A stretch of DNA of 64,000 nt, from the NCBI GenBank assembly GCA_007115705.1, contig QXEO01000882.1:82294-146293 (forward strand). Reading direction: 5' to 3'. The notes under the pieces were generated by a model. The model was not told the origin of the DNA, did no database searches, and saw only the letters and a list, made by a program, of their open reading frames with translations. Origin of the DNA: Dactylis glomerata. Taxonomy: Eukaryota; Streptophyta; Magnoliopsida; Poales; Poaceae. Position 1 is the first letter of the stretch. The number at the start of each line of letters is the position of its first letter. A program made the translations under genes and the position numbers. Below are positions 36,193 through 47,072 of the stretch, piece by piece.

Positions 36193-37465
36193 CTAACCAT
36201 TAACATGCATATAAATGATGGGTTCCCAACCATCTTCTAACTTCTTGGGAACAGAAGCTTTTTGCTTCAACTTTTCATCCCTAATCTTTATAAGAGCATT
36301 GGTAATATGCTTAGTAAAAGCAATATTTAGAGAACTAGCATTGGGAGTCAAAGCAAGCTTTTGTAAGAACAAAATTACTTCAGATATATTGCAGCCATCA
36401 ACATCAAAATCATTAAAAGAAATAGAGCTATCATCTTCCACACTCCGAAAAATTTCAGCACTCTTTTGAGAAAAAGTTTTAGCAGTTTTAGGCTTTTTAA
36501 CACAAGGAGTGGGAGTTTTCTCTACACCAGTCAAAGTAAGAGGGTTGTTATCAGTAGGAGCAACATCATTAGAGGTAGTAATGGTACATACCTTCATCTC
36601 TCTAGCCATCTCATCTTCTCTTTCCCACCTGGCATGCAATTCCGCTAACAATCTAATATTTTCATCAATTCCAACTTGGATAGCATTAGCGGTAGCAAAA
36701 AATTTATTCTCTTTCACATCATTAGGAAACACTTTTAATTTCAGAAGTTCAACATCATGAGCAAGGCTATCAACTTTAGAAGAAAGAATATCAATTTTGC
36801 CTAACTTTTCCTCAACAGACTTGTTAAAAGCAGTTTGCTTACCGATGAAGTCCTTGAGCATTACCTCAAGCTCGGAGGGCGCGGCCCTAGTGTTGTTGTA
36901 GGAATTACCATAACCATTACCATTAGTAGAAGGATACGGCCTATAATTGTTACTATCTAAATTGTTCCTATAAGCATTGTTGTTAAAATTGTTGTTTCTA
37001 ATGAAATTCACATCAACATGCTCTTCTTGAGCAACCAGAGAGGCCAAAGGAACATTATTAGGATCAACATGAGTCCTATCATTAGCAAGCATAGCCATAA
37101 TGGTATCAATCTTATCATTCAAGGAAGAGGTTTCCTCAACAGACTTTACCTTCTTACCTTCTGGAGCTCTCTCGGTGTGCCATTCAGAATAATTTACCAT
37201 CATGTTGTCGAGTAGCTTTGATGCGGCGCCCAATGTAAGGGACATAAAAGTGCCTCCAGCAGCTGAATCAAGTAGGTACCTTGAAGAAAAATTCAGTCCT
37301 GCATAAAAAGTTTGGATAATCATCCAAGTAGTCAGTCCATGAGTGGGGCAATTCTTTATCATAGATTTCATTCTTTCCCAAGCCTGAGCAACATGTTCAT
37401 TATCAAACTGAGTAAACTTCATAATATTGCTATGCAACGATATAATCTTAGCAGGAGGATAGTAT
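36193..37465 (-). pseudogene. gag: E4 gag, C-terminal part
   Basis: Same protein as the E3 gag, without the nonsense codon. From the break at 37465 it reads YYPPAKIISL, the AWERMKSMIKNCPTHGL block, the Asn-rich stretch RNNNFNNNAYRNN, a heptad-like helical segment (EEKLGKIDILSSKVDSLAHD) and a Ser/Asp-rich tail to the TAG at 36195-36193. The upstream reading in this frame beyond 37465 is LTR J, not gag. Confidence 0.85.
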
Positions 37466-40400
37466 TGTAACAACCCAAATTTTTGGGAAATAGAAATAAA
37501 TGGATTTATTAAAATACCAAATTTTGGAGACAACAAAAACTTTTATTTTGAATATAAGATTAATTTCTTGCCTTTTTAAAACTTGTGAAATTGAGCATTT
37601 GCTCCCATGCTTCAAATACAAAAGAGTATGAGAAGGGTTTTAAAACAAATCATTTGAGCCCAAATTTTTTTTAAATAAGGATTTTTGTGAAATTGAAATA
37701 GTTTTCTCACTATTAAATTTTGTGTATGGTTGCATGCTAAACCCATTTGGGTCAATGGCCAAACCAAAAATTAAGTCAAGCAATCACAAACAAATAGAAA
37801 GGAATAAAGAAAATAAACCGCAACACAAAAAAACCTAAGTAAGAAAAGAGGAAGTAGTGATCTTAAAGAAATTAATGATTACACTACTTTGCCCTTATAT
37901 ATTAAGAAAAATCTGAACTGGACCCTCGTGCATCTCTCCACCACAACTAAGAACAAGTTACAAAGAATCAAATACAATAAAGTTTGAAACAAAAATCAAC
38001 TTGGAAATCTATTCAAATTTCTACCAAAGTGTGAATTCAAATAAGAGGTCATTCCCAACTCCATGTCCTCTCCAAGCAAACCAACACCTTTGGACCAAGA
38101 TTAAAACCTTTTGCACTTCATATTGCATGTGTGCATAAAATTTCAATATAGGTCTTTTATGATTTCATGTGGGTTTTAATTTGTTGTGCAATGTTTAGTT
38201 AATTCAAACTTAACCAATAGAAGCATTAGAGAAGAACCACAAAGATCAAAAGAACCAGAAGCAAGAGAAATAAAGAAAAAGAGAAGAAAAGATGATCTAG
38301 AAAAAGTTAACCACTACCCTACTTTGAGCCCTTGGATTAAGAAATCTGTAACTCACCTTCATGCTTGGCCAGTTAGTTGAGCTTAACCAAGTGACATACT
38401 AACTCAACCAAGAAGTTTCCAGCAAAAACTCAAACCCTAACCTCTTTCAAAATCTGTCCAAAGTTTGAATCTGAATCATATGACAACCCCAAATTCAAAA
38501 TAGCCCTGGAGCAAAACACCACCTCTTGACCTAACAAAAATTGTTTTAGAGTCCTTATCCAATATCTTGACCAACCCAAATTGAAAATTTCGAAAATTCA
38601 AACTTTGACTTCTTGTGGACATTTCAACAAACACTTGGTGGGCGAAATCCAGGGGAAATCGGTTCTACTGTGCCGACGCTGTTCTCGTTCGTCCCAGGCC
38701 CTGTAGCCATGCCATGGGCACTCCTTTGTCGATCCCCAGCTTCCCCAGCCCCGACCCAGGACCGTGAGACACGGAGGAACAGAGGAGAACCACCCCGGAC
38801 CCCTCCCCACAGCCATCACTTGCCCCCTCTGCACCAGACCACCCCGCCGCCTGCAAACGCGCCAGCAGCACCCCACAGCACGCCGCAGTCCCCCGCCGAA
38901 AGCCCCGACCGCCGCGTCCCTTCTGTAGCCAACACCGGCCGCGCTCTCTCCGCAGATCCACTCGCCCCGTGCTCCCTCTCCCGTCTATAAAAAGCCTCCA
39001 TTCTTCACTGAAAAGATCCGCGTCATCACCAGGAACCTCCTAGACATAATCTCCTCGCTAGTTACTTGCAGGTTTGAGCCCGCCGGAGCCGGCCGAGCTC
39101 CGGAACACCCTGCCGTTCCCGGCGTTCTAGCGCCTCCCTCGAGCCACTGCCTGGACGTGGTGGAAGAGGAGGAGCTCCTCCGCCGGACTGCAGCTCGCCG
39201 CCGCCTCCCGTCCTCTCTGCATCGAGCCCCGCCGCCGTGCTGTTCCCCCGCCGAGCCGGTGAGTCCCTCTCCGTAGCGTTGCGAAGAAGAACCCCGATAC
39301 CGTTTCGATTAGATCGGCCTGACAAGCCGGGCCCATTGTCAGGCCGGTTTGTGCTTTTTTTTCTCTTGACCCAGCCAGCGTGAGCCTAGTGGGCCGGCCC
39401 AGGGAAGCCTGTGCGTGCGGCCCGTGTTAAAAAAAATAGAGTTTATTTGATTTCCGATTTCTGAAAAACACATTCAGATGCTTTAGTATATTTAATTTTC
39501 CCGGAGATCTACCGATCCAAATCTAGCAAATGAAAATGTTTTGGAAACCTTAGAACATTAGCTATCCAATAAAAGTGGTTTCAACACAATTAGATTTACA
39601 GAGTGGTTGCAGTAAAAATAACAAAACAGGAGCTTTTCCAACTTAGAAAATCCATACCAATTCAAATAAAATTCCTAAAAATATAAATCCAACTTTGGAA
39701 ATTCACAATTAGTGATGCCCATCTGTCTATGGCATTAGATCTCATTTTTGAACATTTTAAAGTAAATGCTATTTACCTATATGGTTAAATGGGCATTTGC
39801 CATATAGGATTTTATTAAACTCAAATCTATAATCGAAATTTTTATGGAACCTTTGTTGTTTAACCACATTTTCCAAACACCATCTGTTGGTATTGATCTT
39901 AGTCCATGTGAGCTTGTAGGAAGTATTTGGAAATTAAATACTACATAGTAGTAATTCAAAACTCAAACTTGCATACCAATCTCAAATTATGGAAATGATA
40001 TGAAACCAATTCGAATCAACCCCATTTCTAAATATTGATCTATAACCTTTGATCCCATTCAACTAGGATCTATAAACTCTACTTGTAGATTCAAACTTGA
40101 TCACTAAATAGTTGCAAACTAGAAATGGCTTCAATAAAAGAGAAATACTATAAACCCTATGAATCCACTTTAGTTGAACCATAATCTCGAATATATACTA
40201 GTAGTATATGAACTTTGGTCAATAAGGACTTGCAAGAGATATTTCACGATTCAAAGTGAATTAAATCCTCACTTAAGTCAACAAAGTGACAACTCCCTCT
40301 ATATGAACTCAATTAAGTTAGCCACTCTCCATAGACTTCCTGGAACGTCTCCTTACCCAAGTATCCTTATTTGCTTGAATGTGTGTTGCTTGTGAATTGT

Positions 40401-41946
40401 GTGGTGTTTGTATGCTTATTTGATTTTCAACGATTAGACAACAACGAGAGTAAGGAGAATGGATCCCGAAGTCCACCGGGAAATGGAGATGGAGATCAAT
40501 CAATCCAAGATGAAGATGAAGACTATTTTAACTTTGCCAAGCCAGGCAAGCCATCTTTTGATTCATACTCCCACTACCTAGTTTTAATGTTGCATTGTAC
40601 CTATTTTAAGTAAATTGCATGATTGAATTGCTAGAGTAGAATGATAGAGGTATAGTGATATCTTGCTTAACAAGAGCATCAAGCTGAGTTTATCCAATCT
40701 TATCTAGTGGTATCATCACTCCCGTAGTTGCTTAGTCGCTAATAATATTGAGGCCATCTATAAGGGGAACCCTATTTGAAAGGTGGTGACTTGAACTTGA
40801 AACTTAAATTGGAGATTGCTCCTACATAATGGCTTTATGAAAGAAATCAATCTTGACTAAGAACTATGAAATGTATTTCTCAATGACAACGAGTGATGTA
40901 CTATGGGAGCCAACCATACCGTACGACCACATTACCCCTGAATGGGAAGGGGCTTATTCCTAGCTTGTTTATTCTAGTATGGGAGGTCTTGTTTCATCCT
41001 TTATAGAAGTATTCCATACGTGGTTGCTTCCGAACCAAGTGGTTATTGGAAATTTTCCTTCCTGAAGATTTCCATCCGTCCGGCACTCCGGAGTGGGCAA
41101 AACTAGAGGCGCCAGAACGGGGAAATCCGTGTCTCGGGCTCTAGGGAAGGATCCTATACTAGAGTAGACAAGTGAAAGAGTTTGTTTGATTATCTGAACC
41201 TCACATACTTTGCGTATGTCGATCCGTGGACTTCTCCCGGCAGATGTATCGATTCTTGTGGGTAAAGTGTACCCCTCTGCAGAGGTTTTCAAACTATTCG
41301 AATAGCCGAGTCCGCGGTTATGGACAGTTGGCAAGCTGTACTTGACTTTTGTCAATAATGAAAACAACTTGGTGAACTTGGTGAATGACATGAATTGAAT
41401 CGACTCGACTTGACCATGATATTGACACACTTGAAGTTCCTTTAGATTGAACTTAGAGAACTAAACCTCTTTTCTACCAATGAACATTCTTGGGAAATAA
41501 AACTAGCTTTTTGCAAATAAACTTAGTGCTTAGTCCACCATATCACCCATGCATATCTATCTCATCACTTTGTTTATAAGATGGTTTGCGAGTGCATCCA
41601 ATGTACTCATGGCTGTGTCCCTGGCTATTAACTTGGCCAAACTTGAAGGAGCAAGATCAAGAAGGAAGGACTCATTGACGGCTTTGCGAATTAGGCTCGT
41701 TTCCTACTGTCTGCTTTGCCTGTGCGGTTGAAGCTTGACAACATGGACCCAAAGTGTTATTCCGCTGCATGTTGATGTATTGTAAGGGTTGGTCTGTGCG
41801 ACCACCTATGTAATCCCCTTTAATTACTATTAATGTCTATGACTGTGATATCAACTACGTTATGTAAATCACAACATTGATTCTGGGATTGTGATGGATT
41901 ACATAACGGGCACTTCGAATTTGTTATCAGATTTGAGGTCATCACA
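37466..41946 (+). repeat. J: 4.5-kb solo LTR inserted in E4 gag
   Basis: Flanked by AGTAT at 37461-37465 and 41947-41951, an exact 5-base duplication that interrupts one gag reading frame. It starts TGTAACAACCC and ends GAGGTCATCACA. A GC-rich block (38640-39420) with a TATA box at 38986 sits between AT-rich flanks. There is no PBS, polypurine tract or interior, so this is a solo LTR. Its TGTAACA...CACA ends, length and layout resemble the H LTR, but the sequences differ. Open frames such as 38613-38990 and 40969-41430 show no known protein. Confidence 0.9.
38986..38993 (+). promoter_or_regulatory. Putative TATA box of LTR J
   Basis: TATAAAAA in CCGTCTATAAAAAGCCTCC, downstream of a C-rich segment, in the position of a U3/R boundary. 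Confidence 0.5.
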
Positions 41947-42310
41947 AGTATCTATCAATAAAAGCATCCTTACACTTAGCCCATGAATCAATACTATTCT
42001 TAGTCAAAGACAGCAACCAATCTTTAGCTTTTCCTCTCAAAGAAAAAGGAAACAACTTGAGCTTAATAATATCACTATCAACATCCTTATATTTCTGCAT
42101 CTCACATAGCTCAACAAAATTATTGAGATGAGCTGCAGCATCTTCAGTGCTAGCACCAAAAAATTGCTCTTTCATAACAAGGTTCAATAAAGCAGGCTTA
42201 ATCTCATAAAAGGTTGCAGCAGTAGCAGGTGGTGCAATAGGAGTGTAGATAAAATCACTATTGTTTGTGCTAGTAAAGTCACACAACTTGGTGTTTTCAG
42301 GATTGGCCAT
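41947..42310 (-). pseudogene. gag: E4 gag, N-terminal part
   Basis: ATG at 42310 (residues MANPENTKLCDF). It carries the first half of the Athila-type gag domain, with FYEIKPALLNLVMKEQF, LKLFPFSLRGKAKDWL and NSIDSWAKCKDAFIDRY, and is cut by LTR J exactly at the AGTAT target copy. The remaining gag is at 36193-37465. Between them the frame is otherwise intact. Confidence 0.88.
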
Positions 42311-42392
42311 TTCAGCAAAACGAAAGTAAACAAGTAAAAACAACTACCAAGGATTCTAATTTTTTTGGGTTTTTGATAAAAAGCAATGCAAG
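42311..42392 (-). other. E4 leader fragment
   Basis: It matches the leader of E3 just upstream of gag (compare 24958-25020), for example TTTTTGATAAAA. It is cut at 42393 by A2; GCAAG at 42388-42392 is the candidate left target copy of A2. Confidence 0.65.
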
Positions 42393-43133
42393 TGTTGGGG
42401 GGATGACTTAGGGGGCGCACCACGAGCCGGGCAATACGCCAGCTGGCGTCCCAGGAGTCCCCATGGCTCCGGCACGAGAAGACCGGCTCCGCCCGAAGGG
42501 CCGGCTGCGCCAGCAGCCAGCTGGCGACTCCACCGAGGAGAGCTGGAGCCGGGCGATGGAGACAGAACTCCCCAACGGCTGTCTAGCCAAAAGCAGAACG
42601 GCCCCGACAAGATCGCCAGGGGCGCAGGACAGGAGTGACGAGCGCCACGACCACGTCCGACCAATGAGAGGCCGAAGACCCTTCCCCACGACGGGATCCG
42701 AGGCAGAGGAGAGGGGATATGCCCTCCAGATGCCGGTCCAGGGGAAAGGCACTTTATAAAGTGTCTTTGCCAGAGCAGGGTCAGGGGATGAGGCCAAGGA
42801 CACCGCCGCCGAGGAGCCGGCAGCCGGCCGAATCACCACCGAAACCTGTAACCAGGCCCCCGTCTATATAAGGGGGCCTGGACCCTTAGCATAGGAAGAT
42901 CCAATCTACTTCTTCCTCCTCTAGACGAACAGCTCAAGGAGCATTGTAATCGCTATTACCAAATCAATATGAAGCAGGCAGGAAGTAGGGGTTTACCTCC
43001 AACCGGGAGGGCCCTGAACCTGGGTAAACCGAGGTGTCTCTGTTGGCACAATCCCGAGCCGGACCCATCGTCACCAACGTCGAGCCCCTCCGATAAGCCT
43101 CCCCATGGCTACTGTCTCCAAATTCCCACGACA
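42393..43133 (+). repeat. A2 5' LTR (741 bp)
   Basis: Starts TGTTGGGGGGATGACTTAGG and ends TCCCACGACA directly before GTTGGCGCC. The TATA box (42865-42872) is enclosed in a perfect inverted repeat. The ATG of gag lies inside the LTR. The block GGCAGGAAGTAGGGG...GGGCCCTGAACCTGGGTAAA (42978-43028) is shared with LTR C in reverse. Confidence 0.85.
42852..42881 (+). promoter_or_regulatory. TATA box inside a 10-bp perfect inverted repeat (A2 LTR)
   Basis: CCAGGCCCCC (42852-42861) and GGGGGCCTGG (42872-42881) flank GTCTATATAA, so the TATA box would sit in the loop of a hairpin. B has a comparable arrangement at 58335-58366. Confidence 0.7.
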
Positions 43134-45405
43134 GTTGGCGCCCACCGTGGGGCAAAGCGCGGTGGCGAGCGGAGTCAAGTTCCGGCCGGGACCCTCCAGC
43201 GAGAAGGTCGCCTCCGGCCTCGTCTGGAGGTTCGGCACCTTCGACTGCGTCGACGACAACTTGGCCCACTTCAAGAACGGCTTCGGCAATAGCGGCGCCT
43301 TCCTCGATGTCGGCAGCCACCGCTTCTACGTCGCCAAGCCCTTCCCGGAAGAGGTAACCGATGTGCTTGACCCACTCTGTGACACAGATTCCGACGACGG
43401 TGAAAGCAGCGACTTTTGCAACATGGTCGAGGTGCGGGCCCTGGAGGAGGATGGTGGCGGCGGCCTACTGCGCTCCGCGCGCCCGCCGCTCGAACGCCCA
43501 CCTCCATCGGAACAAGATCTTCCACCTCCAGAGCGGGACATGCTGGACGCAGCCATCACGGACCTGCGCGCTCCGCTCGACATCTCTGTGGATCTAGTCA
43601 AGGCCTCCGAGGATCTGGAGCGGATGTGCCTCAACCTCCTCAAGGAAGCAGTCGACGTCGATGACACCCGTCGGCGCGTCCTCTCCACGATCAACGAGTA
43701 CAACGTCGCTCACGGCTTCACGCCAGCCGGAGATGGCCCGAGCCGAGCGGGGCAAGTTCGTCAGCGAGGCCGCGAGCTGGGAGCGGAGCTGAACCAGGCA
43801 GCGCCCTCAGCGAAGCTACCTCCGATCATCAACAAGCCCACCTATAGCACGCCTATGAAGAACCTTCGCGCCACGCGCTACATAACCTCTGAGCTGGATG
43901 GACTGCAAGGCGAGGACCTGCGGGAGAAGCAAGCCCGGATCCAGGAACTCCTGGACGCTGCCGATCTGCAGCAGCAGGCGATAGAGCCACGCGGGGAGGC
44001 GAGCGGCACTCGAGGCGAGAACCGTATCGTCGTGGCCGGTCAGAACAAATCGCAGGGAGAAGCCTCGTCGCCAAACCACGGCCCGACGGAGCACAGCCAG
44101 AGCAACTGAGCTCCAGGCAAGAGCGGTGGAAATCACCGCACCCAGCATTCTGGCCACCACAGTCGGCAGCCTCGAGACCCCGCCGCAGTCACCAGCAAGC
44201 CACGTCACCCTCCTCGGGCGGACGTGGTGGAGCCGGCGCGCGGCAAATCCGCGGCGCCAGCCCAGCCGGCTCAAGGAGCTGGCCAGGGCGCTCAAGGCCA
44301 TCACCCGGCTCGCTCGCACGTGAGCCAGAGGATCGGGGAACGTGTCGACCCACCAAAGGGCGACGCACGTCATCGGCTCAACCTGCTGGCGGACTCCAAG
44401 TTCGATGAGGAGGAATCCTCGGCAGGGCCGGTCTATTTCGGCCCTCGCATCCGCAACGAGCCTTTCCCGGCCAAGTTCGCGCTCCCGCGGGACATGCCCA
44501 AATACACTGGGGCGGTGAAGCCGGAAGACTGGCTGTCGAACTACGTCACGGCCGTCGATATCGCAGGCGGCAACAAGAGGACAGCGGTTCGCTACGAGCC
44601 GCTCATGCTGACGGGATCTGCCCGGATGTGGCTCAATAGCCTACCGGCTCTGCAGATCAAATCCTGGCATGATTTCCAAGAGGCGTTCATCAAGAACTTC
44701 ACGGGAACCTACAAGCGACCTCCCCGCCCACGACAGCTGGCCCTCTGCAAGCAAGGCCCCGACGAGCCAGACCATGACAACCTCACGAGATGGTCCGAGC
44801 TACGCAACTCATGCGAAGGGGTGGGCGAGGAGCAGGCCATTGGCTACTTCACGGACGGATGCAGAGAAGGGACCCTGCTGAAGCACAAGCTCCACAGAGC
44901 CGAGCCGAAGTCAATGGCGGACTTCATGGCGATAGCGGACAAGTACGCTTCTGCCGACTCCGCGGCTAGGGTGCAGTGCGTTGAGCCAGCGCCAGCCGGA
45001 GGCCAATCTCAGCCGGCAGCCGGCCAAGGAGAACATCACCACCGTGACTGACACGGCAAGAGGAAAGATGAGCGCCGTGACAACAATTACGGCTCTCAGC
45101 AAGTGGCTGTCGTTCAAGGAAGCCCGGGGGCTACGGGTGGAAGCCAGAAGCGCAAAGGGGATAAATTCAGTAAGGACAAGTACACCATCGAGGTGATGCT
45201 AGACCAACCCTGCAAGTTCCATAGCGTTTCAGGCAAGCCGGCAGCACATACCACCCGTCAGTGCAGCTTCACCAGAGATCTAGAGCAGGGAAGTCATCAA
45301 CTGCCTGGACCGCTACCGGGTCAGCCGGTTGAAGCTCATGGAAGCAAGAATCGGCAACCAGCCAAGGCAGCAGGGGACTACCCTGAGGAAGCAAATGTGG
45401 AGCAA
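43105..45405 (+). pseudogene. gag: A2 gag, split from protease by element G
   Basis: One frame from the ATG at 43105, chosen because B starts gag at the same place relative to its PBS. The frame crosses the PBS (translated RQLAPTVG). The N-terminal part is acidic and Pro/Arg-rich. The Retrotrans_gag domain lies around 44450-44960 (motifs DWLSNYVTAV, MLTGSARMWLNSLP, AFIKNFTGTYKRP). A Cys/His group, CKFH...HTTRQC, near 45210-45275 is a zinc-knuckle-like motif. TGA codons at 44107-44109 and 45049-45051 interrupt the frame, each explainable as CGA to TGA. The frame stops at the AGCAA target copy (45401-45405) and resumes at 52366. Confidence 0.85.
43136..43152 (+). other. A2 primer binding site
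   Basis: TGGCGCCCACCGTGGGG, 2 bases after the LTR end. The identical 17-mer is the PBS of B (58630-58646). It is a common PBS form in grass Tat-type elements. I do not name the tRNA with confidence. Confidence 0.8.
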
Positions 45406-46941
45406 TGATACGTCTCCAACGTATCTATAATTTTTGATGCTCCATGCTTGTTTTCACACCATTTGCCTATTGTTTCGTTACACTTCGTGGCATTTTTATA
45501 CGATTTTCGGAACTAACCTATTGACAAGATGCCACAGTGCCAGTTCCCTGTTTTCTGCTGTTTTTGTGTTTCAGAGTGATACACAGGAAATATTCTCGGA
45601 ATTGGACGAAACAAAAGCCAGAAGTCTTATTTTTCCCGAGAGCATCCATACATCCGAAGAGAGGAAGGAGAGGGCCCAGAGGCCACCCTCACACAGGGGT
45701 GGCGCGGCCCAGGCCCTGGCCGCGCCACCCATGTGTGAGGAGCCCCTGGCTGCCCTCTCGCGACGCCCCTTCGCCTATATAATGCCTCGGGACGGAAAAT
45801 CCTAGGGGATTCGGCAATTTTCCAGAAAGAGTTCCGCAGCTCCGCCGCCACCACCGACGAATTTCGGGGGACAGAAGTCTCTGTTCCGGCACCCTGCCGG
45901 GATGGGGAAGTGCCCCCGGAGCCATCTCCATTGGTCTCCATCGCCGTCTCCGCTGTCTCCATCGACCTCACCGCCATCTCCATCAACCTTGCTGTCTCCT
46001 ATGATGAGGAGGGAGTAGTTCATCCCCGGGGCTGAGGGCTCTACCGGTAGCTATGTGGTTCACCTCTCTCTCCCATGATGTGATCTTTATGTGATCGTGA
46101 GCTTTGTATCATGTTGAACAAGTACATGTTATTATTCAGATATTTTGTGTACTCTAGTGATGTTATTAAAGTAATCTATTCCTCCTGCCTTGGTGTAACG
46201 GTGACAGTGCGTGCACCATGGTGGTACTTGGTTTAGGCTATGATTGTGATCTCTTGTGGATTATGAGAATAATTATTGCTATGATAGTTTGAGTGATTTA
46301 TTCCTCCTTTCATGGTGTAAAGGTGAGAGTGTGTGCACCGTGTTAGTACTTGGTCTAAGTTGCAATGATTTCTATCTTGAATTGTGATCTAATTTGGATA
46401 TCTCTATGAGTGGTGTTTGTCAAGTACTTGATGAACTTTAAGGGGTGCTTCTGTAGCCACTACACAATGATTAGTGTTATTCAATAGGAGAGTAGTTCAG
46501 AGTACCTTAGCAAGAGAAGTTACTTGTTCATTCATGTTATATTGTTGGGAGTGTGTCCACTAGTGAAAGTATGATCCCTAGGCCTTGTTTCCAAGCTTTG
46601 CACACCGTTTACTTGCTATTTTATTACTTGTTTGCTCGCAGCGATATTTATTTCACATCACGTTTGCTACTTATAATCATATATACCGCTTGTATTTCAC
46701 TATCTCTTCGCCGAACTAGTGCACCTATACATCTGACAAGTGTATTGGGTGTGTTGGGGACACAAGAGACTTTCTGTATCGTAATTGCAGGGTTGCTTGA
46801 GAGGGATAGCTTTGACCTCTAACCTCCCTGAGTTTGATAAACCTTGGGTGATCCACTTAAGGGAAACTTGCTGCTGTTCTACAAACCTCTGCACTTGGAG
46901 GCCCAACAAGTGTCTACAAGAATAGAAGTGCATAGACATCA
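45406..46941 (+). repeat. G 5' LTR (1536 bp)
   Basis: Starts TGATACGTCTCCAACGTATC, ends AGACATCA. TATATAA at 45776-45782. It shares the first 250 or so bases with the other Athila-type LTRs here but has its own R/U5 sequence after about 45830. Confidence 0.95.
45776..45782 (+). promoter_or_regulatory. TATA box of the G 5' LTR
   Basis: TATATAA after CCCCTTCGCC. The 3' LTR has TATATAAA at 51195-51202. Confidence 0.65.
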
Positions 46942-46951
46942 AGCTCTTTTC

Positions 46952-46969
46952 TGGTGCCGTTGCCGGGGA
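46952..46969 (+). other. G primer binding site (tRNA-Asp)
   Basis: TGGTGCCGTTGCCGGGGA, one mismatch to the tRNA-Asp complement, 10 bases after the LTR end. Confidence 0.85.
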
Positions 46970-47072
46970 GGTAAGGTAAAAGGTACTCGCATCCTCCTGT
47001 GTGAGTGCTCAGAGTTATTTCCTTTAGATTCTGCAATTACATCTTTTTGTTTCTTGTTTTTATTTTCACTAG

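Larger units (their letters stand above)
31152..42392 (-). mobile_element. E4: Athila-lineage element with gag and protease, split by J and cut by A2
   Basis: In minus orientation from the right: leader (42392-42311), gag (42310-41947 and 37465-36193), protease (36192-35773), shared noncoding region (to 32841), polypurine tract (32855-32842) and 3' LTR (32840-31152). Solo LTR J splits gag, and A2 inserted in the leader, so the 5' LTR and PBS are out of view. Its LTR belongs to the same subfamily as the solo LTR in E2. No reverse transcriptase or integrase follows the protease, so it was non-autonomous before it was broken. The left boundary could be 31152 or 31155. Confidence 0.85.

Noticed and set aside
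38613..38990. Proline-rich open frame in LTR J as a protein gene
   Set aside because: Low-complexity composition in the GC-rich promoter block of a solo LTR flanked by an exact target duplication; frames are open on several strands at once there.
41942..42343. Reading the two E4 gag pieces as two separate genes
   Set aside because: The AGTAT duplication and continuing phase show one gag interrupted by LTR J.
43271..43703. Minus-strand frames over the A2 gag
   Set aside because: They are antisense shadows of the gag frame in GC-rich DNA, without motifs.
46553..46822. 89-aa frame duplicated at 46553-46822 and 51972-52241
   Set aside because: It lies in both LTRs of G and is duplicated only because the LTRs are duplicated.
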